Below, one piece after another: positions 12,605-24,189 of a stretch of DNA of 64,000 nt (positions are counted from its first letter, which is position 1; every line of letters begins with the position of its first letter). Made by a program: the position numbers and the translations under genes. The DNA lies in NCBI RefSeq assembly GCF_031143425.1, contig NC_090444.1, positions 1,311,253,324 through 1,311,317,323 on the forward strand, read 5' to 3'. This stretch comes from Pleurodeles waltl. Lineage: Eukaryota > Chordata > Amphibia > Caudata > Salamandridae. The notes beneath the pieces are model-generated. The model searched no databases. It saw only the letters and a list, made by a program, of their open reading frames with translations, and was not told the origin of the DNA.

Positions 12605-15600
12605 ATGAATTTTGTTAAGGCATTCAAAAGCGCTTTGAGGGGAGATGTGTACATCGTTGCAACAGATGGGGAATCTACACCGCCCGAGGGTACTCCAGCT
12701 TATACAGTTATGGAGGAAAAAGGTGTTGCACCTTGTTTGTGGTTAAAACAATGGCGCAAGTTGACAGAAAAAGAAGGGTGTCTAGCGTTTCCGGAACATG
12801 GGACATTCAATTAAAAGGTATTAGAAAATTTGAGGTGGATGTTAAGTACACAGAAACCACCTCCGAGACCGGCACAATACGAGGCTCTAGCGATCTGGGA
12901 TCTGATGGCTCTTAAACATAGGCAGGAAAGGTTTCACAGGAGATTGACAAGAGCAGAGAAATCGTATGCAGAAGCAAGATGGGATAACGAGAATAAGATG
13001 TGGAGACGGGGAATCGTAGATGGGTTAAAGCTGTTTCCAGCGATAACACAGGGAGAAGAGACACAGGGAAAGAAAGCTTCTTGCAAAACTAACAAAGACT
13101 CAGACAAAGTTAAAGAACAAAAAAGGACCTGGGAAGAAGAGGATGATTCAGAGGATGAGGAGTTTATGGATAGGTTACTGCATGACCGACCACCACCTTA
13201 TGCGGTGAGTGACAATGCTCCGAGCACTAGCTTGGATCCTGGGAACCAGACACAGGAGAAGGGAGTTACTGATACGGTACAGACTAGCGATACAGCTTTG
13301 ATACAGAATGGTGACAGTGTAACTACTGCACCAGACGTACCGATACAGTTACAACCTCCACCACAGATAAAAAGAATTTATCCCGATGTTCCAGTACTCG
13401 AGACTACTACGAACTTGGTGGTGCCACCAGACCCGATATATACAAAACCAAGATTGGTTCAGATCGAGTCAACCCCACAGTTAGTGTCACAACCACCACA
13501 ACTGATACCGGGGTATAACCCAGTAGCGGGTCCTTTGAAAGAACCTACACCGGGATTATTAGAGCAGACCTATGGTGTTGAAGCTCCTAGAAGCCTGGGA
13601 TCAGGTCAGACACCTGCCGCAATATCACTACCTATCACTGTTGGTCCCCCAGTACCGTTATATGCCCAAGAGAGAACAAGGACATGTGAACAGGGAATCA
13701 TGACCCATGAAGCCATAAGAGGAGGGTCTATTAGAACTCCACAAATAATGGCCCAGGGAGGTCAGGATTCTGAGCGATCAAGACCCTTAATGGACCTCAG
13801 TCCAATAGGGGCATCTCTTGAGGCAATGCGGCAAGCAGGTTTTGGAGTCTTGACTCCTCAAACCATGAGTACAAATACCTCATATACTCCAATGATACAT
13901 ACAGGGAACATTTCACTGCAGGGTTTTACAGTACAACAGTTAAATGAGTGGTTAGAGAAAACTTGTACATCACAAAAGGCTACAGCAACTACAGTAACCG
14001 AAGTCAATCCTGAAAAAGAAAAACAAGATGAATACCTGAATCTGGTACGGTTAAGTGCAGAAGCTGCTGAGTTGGTGGAAGGAACAATGGGGGTGAACAG
14101 GTTAGAATCTTACACTGAGGCAGAACTGAGATACTTATGCCCTAAGATTACCAAAGAAGTGGGAAAAATACACCAGAGATTAACGAATCTGGCAGACAAA
14201 TACAACATCGATATTGGGAACACGAAACATTTGAAACGAAGCTACAGATTAGACTTCGACACAAAAGATTTTGAACACATGAGATCCGCAGGCATGAAGA
14301 CACACCTGAAAGAATTGCTGCAGAGTGCGCAAGTCTGGGGAGCATTAGAGAAATGGGAAACCCGATGGGCAAAGAAAAAAGACAAAGGGAAGAGGGATAG
14401 CCCAGGGTCTATTGAAACAGCGATCACACCCAATCTGGATTCAGTAAAAATCCTGCCCATGAGAGAAACAGCTGGTGGTGTTTTAGTCCATGTGCCATGG
14501 TCCAGGGGAGATATTTTGTCCTTTACAAATGATTACCCGAGGTTGAGAGAAAAACCGATCGAATGGTATCAGCAGACAGATAGATTTGTGAAGCTCGCAA
14601 AATGTCTTTGGGAGGACTTGAATACTTTATTTGAGATTATTGTTCCACCAGATTTGTGGCTTGAGTGCAAAAGAGGGGTAGATTGGCCCACAAAGGAACC
14701 GGCAAGGGATAAGGCGACAGGAGCACCTTCTGAAGAGGTGATGAAATATTATCATAAAGTGATTGAGTTTTTGAAACAAAAGGTGTCACCGAAGGTGACC
14801 GATTGGCAGAAAATCGACCGGACTTCGCAAGAGGTTAAGGAGTCAATACATGCATATTATGAGAGATTGTTAAAAGCATTTAAACATTACAGTGGTACTG
14901 AAACGATCGAGCCGAAGGACATGAATCATCTTGTGTTCAGATTTGTTGAAGGGCTGAGACCAGAGGTTGGTCAGATGATTAAGAACCATTTGATTTGTTG
15001 GCAAGCTAAACCGATTGACGAGGTGTTGCAGTATGCGAAATACTGTAGTGATGAAATTGAGTTAAAACAGAAAAAGCTGAAAGAAAAGGTGATGGTGATG
15101 CAGATAAGAGCTGCACAAGCTGGAATTCAGGGAAATGGTGTTCAGCAAATGATGCATCAGCAACCGCAAATGAACGGTGGGTTCCAGGTACAGCCGAGAG
15201 GTAGAGGTCGAGGCTTTGTGAATCGTAATTTAGACATGAATAATGTTGCCATTCAAAATGATGGGCAAGTAGTGAAGAGGATGTCACCATGTCACGCGTG
15301 CGGGGGCATGGGACATTGGAAGCGGGATTGTCCAAATATGGTGCATGATGGTACAGTTCAGCAGAGCATGAATGTTGGGGCACAACAGAATCCACGAGGT
15401 CCAAGAATGAGACAACAAAATCAGAATTATCAAAATAATTTGACGCAGATGTCAGGGGTACAACCCATGCAGCAAATGCAGATGCCACGGTTCCAAACTG
15501 TGTCAGTACAACCAATGCAACAGCAGATTCCTATGGTGCCTAGACAGCAAATGCAGCTACCTCTAGCCCCGATGGGTCAGCAACAGGTGATGCTTCCTCA

Positions 15601-15685
15601 GCAGGTCACAGGTCAGGTGTCGAGTCAAAACAACACTGTACAGCAATTCCCATTGCGAGGTGAAAATGAGACGAATGACGAATGA
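12605..15685 (+). pseudogene. gag: ERV gag, one in-frame stop
   Basis: Retroviral structural polyprotein, ~1,026 codons in one frame. ATG at 12605 opens the matrix region. An in-frame TAA at 12812-12814 interrupts it after 69 codons, and the frame then stays open to TGA at 15685. A PPPY late-budding motif is at 13190-13201, directly after an acidic stretch. A long Pro/Gln-rich middle follows. A gamma-type capsid domain is recognisable at about 14460-15060, followed by a basic stretch and one CCHC zinc knuckle (CHACGGMGHWKRDC, 15290-15331). A Gln/Met-rich tail ends the protein. No glycine follows the start Met, so N-myristoylation of this start is not supported. It is longer than typical gammaretroviral Gag (about 540 aa), mostly because of the low-complexity middle and tail. 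Confidence 0.88.
15683..15685 (+). other. Gag-Pol in-frame TGA, candidate readthrough stop
   Basis: TGA ends gag. The same frame continues without another stop into protease and on to 18142. Gammaretroviruses express Gag-Pol by readthrough of a stop at this place. Readthrough here is inferred from the shared frame, not shown. Confidence 0.6.
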
Positions 15686-18142
15686 TCAGATGACAGTTCA
15701 GACAGTGAAGAGTGTAGGCTCGCAGCCTCATTAGAAGTAGATCAGAGAGGCCCATATGTAGAAGGAAAAGTGATGGGCTATAAGGTTTCATTTTTGGTTG
15801 ACACTGGAGCTACACGCTCTACAGTCCGCAGTGTGGAAGTGCCAAGGTTACCTTTATCAGGACGCACAATACGAGTGGTTGGTGTGGCTAATCAGTATTT
15901 GACAAATCCAATTACCGATCTAGTACAGGTTGAAATTGGAAATTTCCAAGGCCTGCATAGGTTTGTCGTATGCGACTCAAGTCCAGTATCCCTGCTGGGA
16001 AGGGACTTACTATGTAAAACTAAATGTTCAATTACCTGTTCCAACGATGGAATAGAAGTTCAGACAAACAGTGATGATGAAGGTGATGAGGACCAGCTCA
16101 TAGGAGGAGGGGAGACGAGCGAAGATTACCCTCTAATTACCTTATTCCCAGTGTTCACACTAATCGACTTACCTGCTGACCTACAAGGGTCCGTAACAGA
16201 GAGAGTGTGGGATTTGACAGGAAAGGAGGTTGGATTAATTAAAGGAGTTAAACCAGTTAAGGTGCAGATAAAACCAAATGCAGAATTCCCACAAGTACCA
16301 CAATATCACATGACTCAAGATGTACTCATCGAAGTGACACAGATTATTGCAGATTTTCTCAGGCAAGGAGTTTTGAAAGAAGTTTTGAGCAGTCCATGTA
16401 ACTCACCTATTATGGGTTTGAAAAAGCCCTGTGGGAAAATTCGGATTGTGCAGGATTTGAGAAAAATAAATGAAATTGTGATAAAATGCTGCCCTGTGGT
16501 TCCTAACCCAGCGGTAATAATGTTCCAAGTTCCTTGCGATGCTGAATGGTTTACCGTAGTAGACCTATCACAAGCATTTTTCTCAATACCACTGCATGAG
16601 GAAAGCCAATTTTTGTTCAGTTTCAAATTCCTAGATAAGGTGTACAGTTGGTGCAGAATCCCTCAAGGGTTTTCTGAATCGCCATCTATCTTTAATCAGA
16701 TCTTAAAGAAGGATTTGGAACCTCTTGTACTACCTTTTAATTCAACTCTTGTGCAGTACATTGATGACTTGTTGATTGCATCCAAAACCAGAGACAGTTG
16801 TAAATATGATACCATTGCATTATTGAACCATTTGGGAAGAAACGGGCATAAGGTGTCACCTAAGAAGCTGCAGTACTGTCCGAAAGAAGTAAAATATTTG
16901 GGGCATCTAATTGAGAAAGGATCCCGAAGAATATCAAAGGAGAGAATAACAGCTGTCATACAAATGAATCCCCCAACAATAAAAAGAGATGTCAGGATGT
17001 TTTTGGGAATGGTGGGTTATTGCCGCCAATGGATACCCAATTTCTCAATCATTGCAAAACCCTTAATAAAACTGACAGGAAAAGATGTCAAAGATGAGCC
17101 ATATACAATCACTTTGACAAAAGAAGAACTTGAGTCATTCCTTGAGCTGAAAGAATGCATGTGCAGGGCCCCAGTATTAGGGATGCCTGATTATGAAAAA
17201 CCTTTTCTGTTGTTTTGTCATGAACGTGATGCTTGTTCTTTGTCTGTTTTAACACAGGTCCACGGAGATGCAAACCGCCCTGTAGCATATTTTTCAGCTA
17301 CTTTGGACCCTGTCGCAGCAGCCCTACCGGGTTGTTTGCGAGCAGTTGCAGCAGTTGGTCAAAGCATTTCCCAATGTGAGGGCATAGTAATGGGATACCC
17401 TTTGACAGTTTTGGTTCCACATTCTGTTGAAATCTTGTTGACAAGAACGAAAACACAGCACATGACAAATGCACGACTTACTAGATATGAGACGATTATT
17501 TTGGGATCACCAAATGTTACATTGAAAAGATGCACAGTACTGAACCCGGCAACTCTGCTTCCCAATGAAAATACAGAAATCAAAGAGGGGGAAGAATTTG
17601 AGCATGATTGTCTCGAGGTGACTGACCTCTGTACCAAACCTCGCCCAGACATACAGGACACCCAATTAAAAGAAAATGATTGCATTATGTTCGTGGATGG
17701 GTCGTGTTTAAGAGATTCAACTGGAACATTAAGAGCTGGCTATGCAGTGTGTATAATGTCTGGCATAGTCGAAGCCTCCTGGCTTGAAAAGGTATTTTCA
17801 GCACAAGTGGCAGAATTAATAGCTCTTACAAAGGCCTGCCATGCTGCTGTAAATTTGAAAGTTACAATTTATACTGACAGTAGGTATGGATTTGGAATTG
17901 TACATGATTTTGGTCAGATCTGGTCACAAAGGGGTTTCATGACCTCTTCCGGATCACCTGTGAAAAATGGAGAACAGATAAGAGATTTGTTACATGCAAT
18001 TCAGTTACCTCTTGAAGTTGCCGTGGTAAAGTGCAGTGCTCACACCAGATCACAAGACTTTGTGTCAATAGGGAATGATTATGCAGATCAGGTAGCAAGA
18101 TTTTGTGCATTAAATTGTATATCATTCAAAGAACAGTGGTAA
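15686..18142 (+). pseudogene. pol: ERV pol, first part: protease, reverse transcriptase, RNase H
   Basis: Open in the gag frame from the TGA. The aspartic protease active site LVDTGAT lies near 15797. The reverse transcriptase follows: LxxPxS-type fingers with the PCGKIRIVQDLR block near 16425, AFFSIPL near 16572, LPQG-like IPQGFSESP near 16660 and catalytic YIDD at 16757-16768. The connection domain leads to RNase H with FVDGSC near 17690, an AELIAL glutamate near 17810, YTDSRYG near 17872 and a terminal NDYADQ near 18074. All expected catalytic residues are present. A TAA at 18140-18142 then stops it just before integrase, which would separate RNase H from integrase in any translation product. 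Confidence 0.9.
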
Positions 18143-19428
18143 TTGCTACCTCAGCCTGAAAATGACACAACTTTGAATCTAGCATTACAAGTGGTTGATA
18201 CTTTAGATGAGTTAAAGACACTACAAAACCGTGCTAACAAAGAAGAAAAATGCTCCTGCCAGAAAATGCAATGTACACAAAGAGCAGATGATATATGGGT
18301 CTCAGATGATGGAAAATTGGTCTTACCTAATAGTCTACTGTCACAATTTGCCCGAATATATCATGGGCAAGCACATTTCGGAAGAGACGCCATGATCAGA
18401 TCTTTTAAAATTGATTGGTTTAATCCAAAATTCAGACATGCCGCAGAAATTACTTGTCACAGGTGCATTATCTGTCAACAGATGAATGCTGGAAAGGGAA
18501 CAGTGGTAAATTTGAGCCACATTGGAAGAGCTGGAGGTCCATTTAATAGAATACAAATGGATTTCATTGAAATGCCTGTTTGTGGAGGATTGAAGTACGT
18601 GTTGGTGATTGTGTGTGTTTTCAGTCATTGGATTGAGGCATACCCTACACGTAGAAATGACAGTCTCACAGTTGCAAAACTATTGCTGAGGGAATTAATA
18701 CCACGATTCGGGTTCCCGGTTTCTATAGAATCAGATAGGGGAAGACACTTCGACAATGAGGTGATCAAGCTTCTGTGTGCAGCACTCAACATCGAGCAGA
18801 AGGACTAGTTGAACAGATGAATGGTACCTTAAAATCAAGAATAGCGAAAATGTGTGCAGCAACAAACATGAAGTGGCCAGATGCATTACCGCTAGTACTC
18901 ATGGGTAGAGCAATGAGGCTACCAGCGGTACCTGCAAATGCACTAGTGAATATTACAGATGATATGGTGTTGGATTACTGCAAAAATTTTGCTGACGTGA
19001 TACGCTCTTTCTCTCACCAGGTAGAAGCTAACACGTTACCACCAATCGGCGAACCAGGACACTCTCTGCAAGCTGGAGATTGGGTGGTTGTCAAGAAACA
19101 CGTAAGAAAATCGTGTCTTGAGCCGCGTTGGAAAGGGCCATATCAAGTGATATTGACAACCACTACTGCTGTGAAGTGTGCCGGGGTTCCCAACTGGATA
19201 CATGCCAGTCACACAAAGAAGGTAACGTGTCCTGTTGAAGAGGAACTTGAAAATTCCGGTACAGCAACTTCGAGAGAAGAAGTCTCAGAATCAGAGATCA
19301 GTCAAGAAAGATCTGAGACTACAGGAGAGCCCGCTGAGAACAGCCGCGTCCCTCACACCATCAGAGAGTTCGAGAGAGGTGACGGAGTGCCAATCTCAGT
19401 GGAGGCAGCAGGAGAACAAAGACAATGA
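18143..19428 (+). pseudogene. ERV pol, integrase, disrupted core
   Basis: Continues the pol frame after the TAA. The N-terminal zinc-binding HHCC domain is near 18359-18480 (HGQAHFGRDAM, then CHRCIICQQ). The first catalytic Asp is in QMDFIEM near 18556 and the second in SDRGRHF near 18733. The frame ends at 18808. A shifted frame (from about 18787) resumes with GLVEQMNGTLK holding the catalytic Glu. The Asp-to-Glu spacing is about 26 codons instead of the usual 35, so about 30 nt have been lost along with a frameshift. A C-terminal DNA-binding-like region (LQAGDWVVVKKH near 19066) and an acidic tail follow. Not functional as it stands. Confidence 0.88.
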
Positions 19429-19636
19429 GAGGTTCTCCCAGAAGCAGACGAATACAATTCAGAACCAGAATACAGTATTGAACAAGAAGGAGAGAGAGAC
19501 GAAATAGTGACAAATCCGAATCAAAACTAATCAGACTCTTCTGATCGAATTCCAAACCTATCGAGAGAAAACACCATATCACAAGAGGAGGGTGCTGTCC
19601 AACGTCCTGAAGGAAATCACCGAAACAAGACACATA

Positions 19637-19810
19637 GGGGGTTATTCTAACTTTGGAGGAGTGTTAATCCGTCCCAAAAGTGACGGTAAAGTGACGGATA
19701 TACCACCAGCCGTATTACGAGTTCCATAGGATATAATGGACTCGTAATACGGCTGGTGGTAAATCCGTCACTTTTCCGTCACTTTTGGGACGGATTAACA
19801 CCTCCTACAA
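19637..19810. mobile_element. Palindromic MITE copy 1, right end lost
   Basis: Nearly identical to the intact 190-bp copy at 60028-60217. It begins GGGGGTTATTCTAACTTTGG after flank ATA. The two arms pair through the GACGG-rich blocks. The last ~20 bases of the right arm are missing, and env TM sequence follows at once. It lies exactly where the env surface subunit should be. Confidence 0.88.
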
Positions 19811-19816
19811 CATTCT

Positions 19817-20442
19817 AGACAAAAACGAGAATCAGTGGCTGCTGTCATTGGTGACATATTTGGAGCAATAATCCCATCAGTTGGGGTTATCTTAAATTCT
19901 ATGAAAATTCAAAAGTTGTCTACTATTGTGGATAACATGCTGACAAACTTTACAGGAGCAATATTATTAATGGATACTGAACTCGCTGCAGAAAGAGCTA
20001 TGACTCTTCAAAATCGGCTTGCTTTAGACATTCTTTTAGCAAAGAATGGAGGTGTGTGCAAAATGCTTAATGAACGTCACTGCTGACGAAAATTAGAAAC
20101 ATGCTTACTAACCTGACTAAAGATAGTACAGATTTGAAGGAACTGAAAGAACCTGGAGTTTGGAAAAAGTTTGGAAAAGGAATTGCCCGGGTAGGAAACT
20201 GGTTTACCAATATTTGGAATGGTGTTCTTGCAAAAATTATGTTGGGCCTACTAATTGTTTTAATTTGTCTATTAGGATTATGGGGAGCATGCAAAATTAA
20301 CGACAAAATTAGAAGAAACTTGTCAAAAAGAGTCAAACAGAATGAAGAAAGTGAAAGAGAGAAAATGTTCAATGAAATATGGGAAAGTTCACATAAAGGG
20401 CAAGATGTTGAAATGCGCATTATGCGCAAGGTGAAAAATTGA
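19817..20442 (+). pseudogene. ERV env remnant, transmembrane subunit only
   Basis: Starts at a furin-type site RQKR (19817-19828), which normally separates the surface and transmembrane subunits. It continues with a hydrophobic fusion-peptide-like stretch (19838-19880) and a gamma-type region with LQNRLALDILLAKNGG near 20007, followed by a CX7C cysteine pair. TGA at 20084-20086 falls where the next Cys is expected. Another frame resumes at 20101 with the membrane-proximal region, one membrane span (about 20230-20290, AKIMLGLLIVLICLLGLWGA) and a charged cytoplasmic tail. The whole surface subunit is missing, so it cannot bind a receptor. Confidence 0.8.
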
Positions 20443-20474
20443 AAGTCAAGAATTGTGTGATGACGTGCGTCATC

Positions 20475-20484
20475 AGAGGAGGGA
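20475..20484 (+). other. Polypurine tract
   Basis: AGAGGAGGGA immediately before the 3' LTR, the expected place for plus-strand DNA priming. Confidence 0.7.
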
Positions 20485-20485
20485 C

Positions 20486-21962
20486 TGAGAGAGCGTAGTA
20501 TAAATATCATATATTATAGACGTGAAACACTTACATTTGGCAAAGCAATATTAATAAATAATAATTAAAATGCATTAATAAACGTGAAGATTTACTCATT
20601 TATGAACACTAATGTTGAATAATAATAATAATAATAAGATATATGCATTATTACAATCAAAACTGTATTCATTAAAACGTGTATGTCTTAAGTTAGCATG
20701 AGTTGCGAACTAGCCGTGTAACTCTCATTTAAAGCTTATTTTCCTGCTTTTTCTGTGTGCGGACTCGCAAATGACTATGACCCAGCTATTGTTCTTTCTG
20801 TATTAATTTGAAACACGAAGAAATCTTCCCATCCGCATGCTAGCAGTTTTAGTATAAAAGATATGTGCTTCGAAACAGTAATGGACACTCTCAAGGACGA
20901 TGAGACGAGGGGAAAAGAACTCCTGACCCGAGACGTGTGCCAAGATGGTGAAGTAACCCCGGACGTACCACCTACGAAAAATGCTGATTATGAAGACCAA
21001 TTAGAAGACAATTCAATATCAAGAAATAACAAATGCATTACTTAATGAATAATTTGATTGGTTACCAATGATGGGGTGTAGTTAATAACCAATAGAATTT
21101 TAGGGGAATGTATTATGGGAAAAGGGATAAAAACTCATGACACAAGAGACGAAGTTCAGTTAGGAAGGGATGACATCAATTGCATCCAGAAACTCTGTCA
21201 CTCTATTTGGTGATTTGAGACTTAGACAAAATTATCATAGCTCATAACCCGCCCTATTATACTTTCCTCCATACGAGGAGAGTGTCCCTTGATTCCATTT
21301 AGATAGATTGACGGTGAACCATCTGATGTCCTGAAGACGAAGACTGATCTTGAATGCTGACTTAACTCGAGGGGGGTAAATATAAATGCTAACAGAATCT
21401 ATATGCCTTTCTTTCTAGGTACCAACTGCTGTATGTTTAATTAGGTATCTTAGTTATATGTTTTCCAAATTGATGTTCTAAATTGTTTTGCATGAAGCCC
21501 AACATGCTAATGCTAATCTGAGGTTAGATGAGGTGTTCATTTGACGGACGGAACTGACGTGACTGATATGTAGCTATGCTGAACTGATATTCTGTTATTT
21601 ATCATGCACTATGGTCTATTCTCTTCTAACATATCTATTCTATGATTCTGATCATCACATTGTGAAAGTTCATCATGATTGCCACTTTGTGATTATGCTT
21701 TTATGCTTCTTGGTTTTAAGAATAATCAGTTTATTATTAGATTGTAATCAATAGGGAATAAATTCACAAATTCTTCTTCCGAGGTGTGGTTATTTGAGTC
21801 AGAAAACAAATGAATGCGTCGAAGATTCTTTAATGGTTTTTGTGAAATATATGTTGATGGTTGGTAATTTCGTCTTACGGAGACTCACCACTGGGTCAAA
21901 AGGTTCATCGACCTAAAACGAGTCCTGATGTGTATAAATTAACATAGACGGACGCGTTAGCA
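20486..21962 (+). repeat. ERV 3' LTR
   Basis: Partner of the 5' LTR with the same TGAGAGAGCG start and GCGTTAGCA end, followed by the GCAG target duplication at 21963-21966. It lacks a 6-bp unit near 21445 relative to the 5' LTR. Confidence 0.93.
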
Positions 21963-22008
21963 GCAGCACAAACAGACCTGCAGAGACAGTGTTTCCGCCG
22001 GACATATT

Positions 22009-22639
22009 GGGGGTCATTCTAACCCTGGCGGTCCAAGACCGCCAGGGCTAAAATGACAGGGGCACCGCCAACAGGCTGGCGGTGCCCCGCTGGGCATTCT
22101 GACCGCGGCGGTTCGGCCGCGGTCAGAAGTGGAAAACCGGCGGTCTCCCGCCGGTTTTCCGCTGCCCAAATGAATCCTCCATGGCGGCGCACCAAGCTGC
22201 GCCGCCATGGAGGATTCTGACACCCCATACCGCCATCCTGTTCCTGGCGGTTCTCCCGCCAGGAACAGGATGGCGGTATGGGGTGTCGCGGGGCCCCTGG
22301 GGGCCCCTGCAGTGCCCATGACAATGGCATGGGCACTGCAGGGGCCCCCGTAAGAGGGCCCCAAAAAGAATTTCAGTGTCTGCTTTGCAGACACTGAAAT
22401 TCGCGACGGGTGCAACTGCACCCGTCGCACCTTCCCACTCCGCCGGGTCAATTCTGAGCCGGCGTCCTCGTGGGAAGGTAGTTTTACACTGGGCTGGCAG
22501 GCGGCCTTTTGGCGGTCGCCTGCCAGCCCAGTGTAAAACACAGAATAGCCGCAGCGGTCTTCCGACCGCGGTGCGGTATTCTGGAGGGGGGAAGTCTGGC
22601 GGACGGCTTCTGCCGGCCGCCAGACTTAGAATCACCCCC
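22009..22639. mobile_element. GC-rich chain-of-hairpins MITE, Harbinger type
   Basis: Terminal inverted repeats: GGGGGTCATTCTAA at 22009 and, in reverse complement, GGGGGTGATTCTAA at 22639. Both flanks carry ATT, a 3-bp duplication. Internally it is a string of about a dozen separate palindromes. Examples are 22023-22047, a 30-bp perfect arm at 22220-22250 pairing with 22257-22286, and arms at 22482-22503 and 22517-22538. It is strikingly GC-rich against AT-rich surroundings. Open frames inside are by-products of GC content. It interrupts the left part of Harbinger A. Confidence 0.85.
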
Positions 22640-24189
22640 ATTATGAGGTTCCACACCACCAATGTGACCGTAGCGGTCTAACCACCATGTCTCAGCTGGC
22701 GGAAACAGGGAGCATAAAGGGAGCAACTCACCTGTAGGCAGCCTTACAAATCCGGTGCCACCATGGAGCCCAGCACACATGTCCTGCTGCTGACCATCAA
22801 AGGTGCACAAAACCCACACCGCTGTGGACGTACAGATCATAAGTTCACACATCTATCTGTGTCATTACACTCAACAACAGATCTCTGCGCCATCAGCCAC
22901 ATAATATGGGGGTCATACTATGGGCACCAAGTACACTTGTCATTGAGTCCTCGTTGGAATCATACACAAAGAAGGACACGTTCACAGTCACTAAACACCC
23001 CCATTGGGCAGGTCACTCACACTGCACCACAACGCTACACAAAAACACGTTTGCTCATCTCAGGCACAGGGACAGTGAAGTGTACACAACATTTTGTAAC
23101 ACAACACCAATAACACAGCTACGTCTACAAATACAACTCACACTTACATTGCACACATGCCATGGAGTGTTGTCACATTCAACACACATATGTATGGATG
23201 TGGCAGGAACAAACACCACTCTCATTAAACAGCCCTGCAATGGACCCACACATCACCCACATTACAACGCAATGGAAGGACAATAGGATGCAAAATAGAC
23301 AAGAGACAAATATACAAGGCTCACTATGCAAGCAATACCTGCACAATAGGGATGTGGATATCAGGAGCACTCATGGAAGGAGGCTGCATTGGGGCACATT
23401 GCACTTTGCACATGCCCCTAAAGAAACATTTGCACAGGAACTAGCCCTTCACGTATCTCTGGGATAAATAATACTAAAGTCAAATGACATGCCAGTGTCC
23501 ACAATGTGGAAGTGTAAGGCAACAAAACAAATACAACTCCAACTACATGGGACAGATATTTACATGACATAACTGCAAGGTACACACAGCAAAATGGACA
23601 CATGCACAGTCAAATGAAAACCAAGGCAGCACAATTGAACACCTTCCAGGTCTGCACAAACAGAACTCAAGCTGCCACACATTAGATGAATCTATAATCC
23701 ACAACAGGCGGACAAGTCTAACACCATACATGCTCACATTGGACAACACAAAATGAAATACCATACCAAACAAAAACAATGCTATGATACCACAATTGCA
23801 TTAACACCCGCATATCCATACAGTCAACATATACCCTTGTCTTGGGGGACACCAGCACTGCCCACAAAGTCAGATACTGCAAAACAACAGCAAATGGTTC
23901 AGCAAACAGGCTGAAATACACACAACTGTAGGCAGACAACACATGCTACTCAGGAACAACAGAAAGGTAGAAAAACAATTGCAGGACAAATTTGCACCCC
24001 AAAAACAACTGTTTGGGTTTCTTTCTAACCCAATTGGAAAAGACCAAGGCCATTGACCAGTTCATATGGAATTGTCCATGCACATCACTGTGCCATTACT
24101 TGACTCCTTTACTGCCAGGGAACCTCCACAGGAAGGGGCATCAAGTTGGCAGGCAGGCACCTCAGGAATTATCCTTGGGATTGCGTTTG
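22640..24189. other. Harbinger A non-coding left arm, ACA-rich
   Basis: Continues Harbinger A after the MITE. The start is GC-mixed (near 22650-22780) and resembles the subterminal part of Harbinger B. Then comes a long stretch rich in ACA and CAC triplets with no convincing coding frame. Confidence 0.5.

Larger units (their letters stand above)
10157..21962 (+). mobile_element. Endogenous retrovirus, gamma/epsilon-like, defective
   Basis: An ~11.8 kb provirus with paired ~1.48 kb LTRs, TG...CA ends, a 4-bp duplication, a leader, gag (12605-15685), pol (15686-19428), an env remnant (19817-20442) and a polypurine tract. Gag and pol share one frame separated by TGA. Together with the PPPY late motif, single CCHC knuckle and p15E-like TM, this points to the gamma/epsilon side of Retroviridae. 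Defects visible are a TAA early in gag, a TAA between RNase H and integrase, a ~30-nt deletion and frameshift in the integrase core, loss of the env surface subunit, and stops in TM. It sits inside Harbinger A. Confidence 0.92.

Noticed and set aside
15006..15515. 169-residue minus-strand open frame opposite gag
   Set aside because: Antisense shadow of the gag coding strand; composition mirrors the Gln/Met-rich sense frame and no domain is recognisable.
22014..22662. Several 100-180 residue frames on both strands
   Set aside because: Produced by the GC-rich hairpin MITE; they overlap one another and the palindromes, and have no homologue I recognise.
22906..23467. Small Thr/His-rich proteins of ~100-126 residues
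   Set aside because: ACA-rich non-coding arm of Harbinger A; overlapping frames on both strands and no conserved domain.
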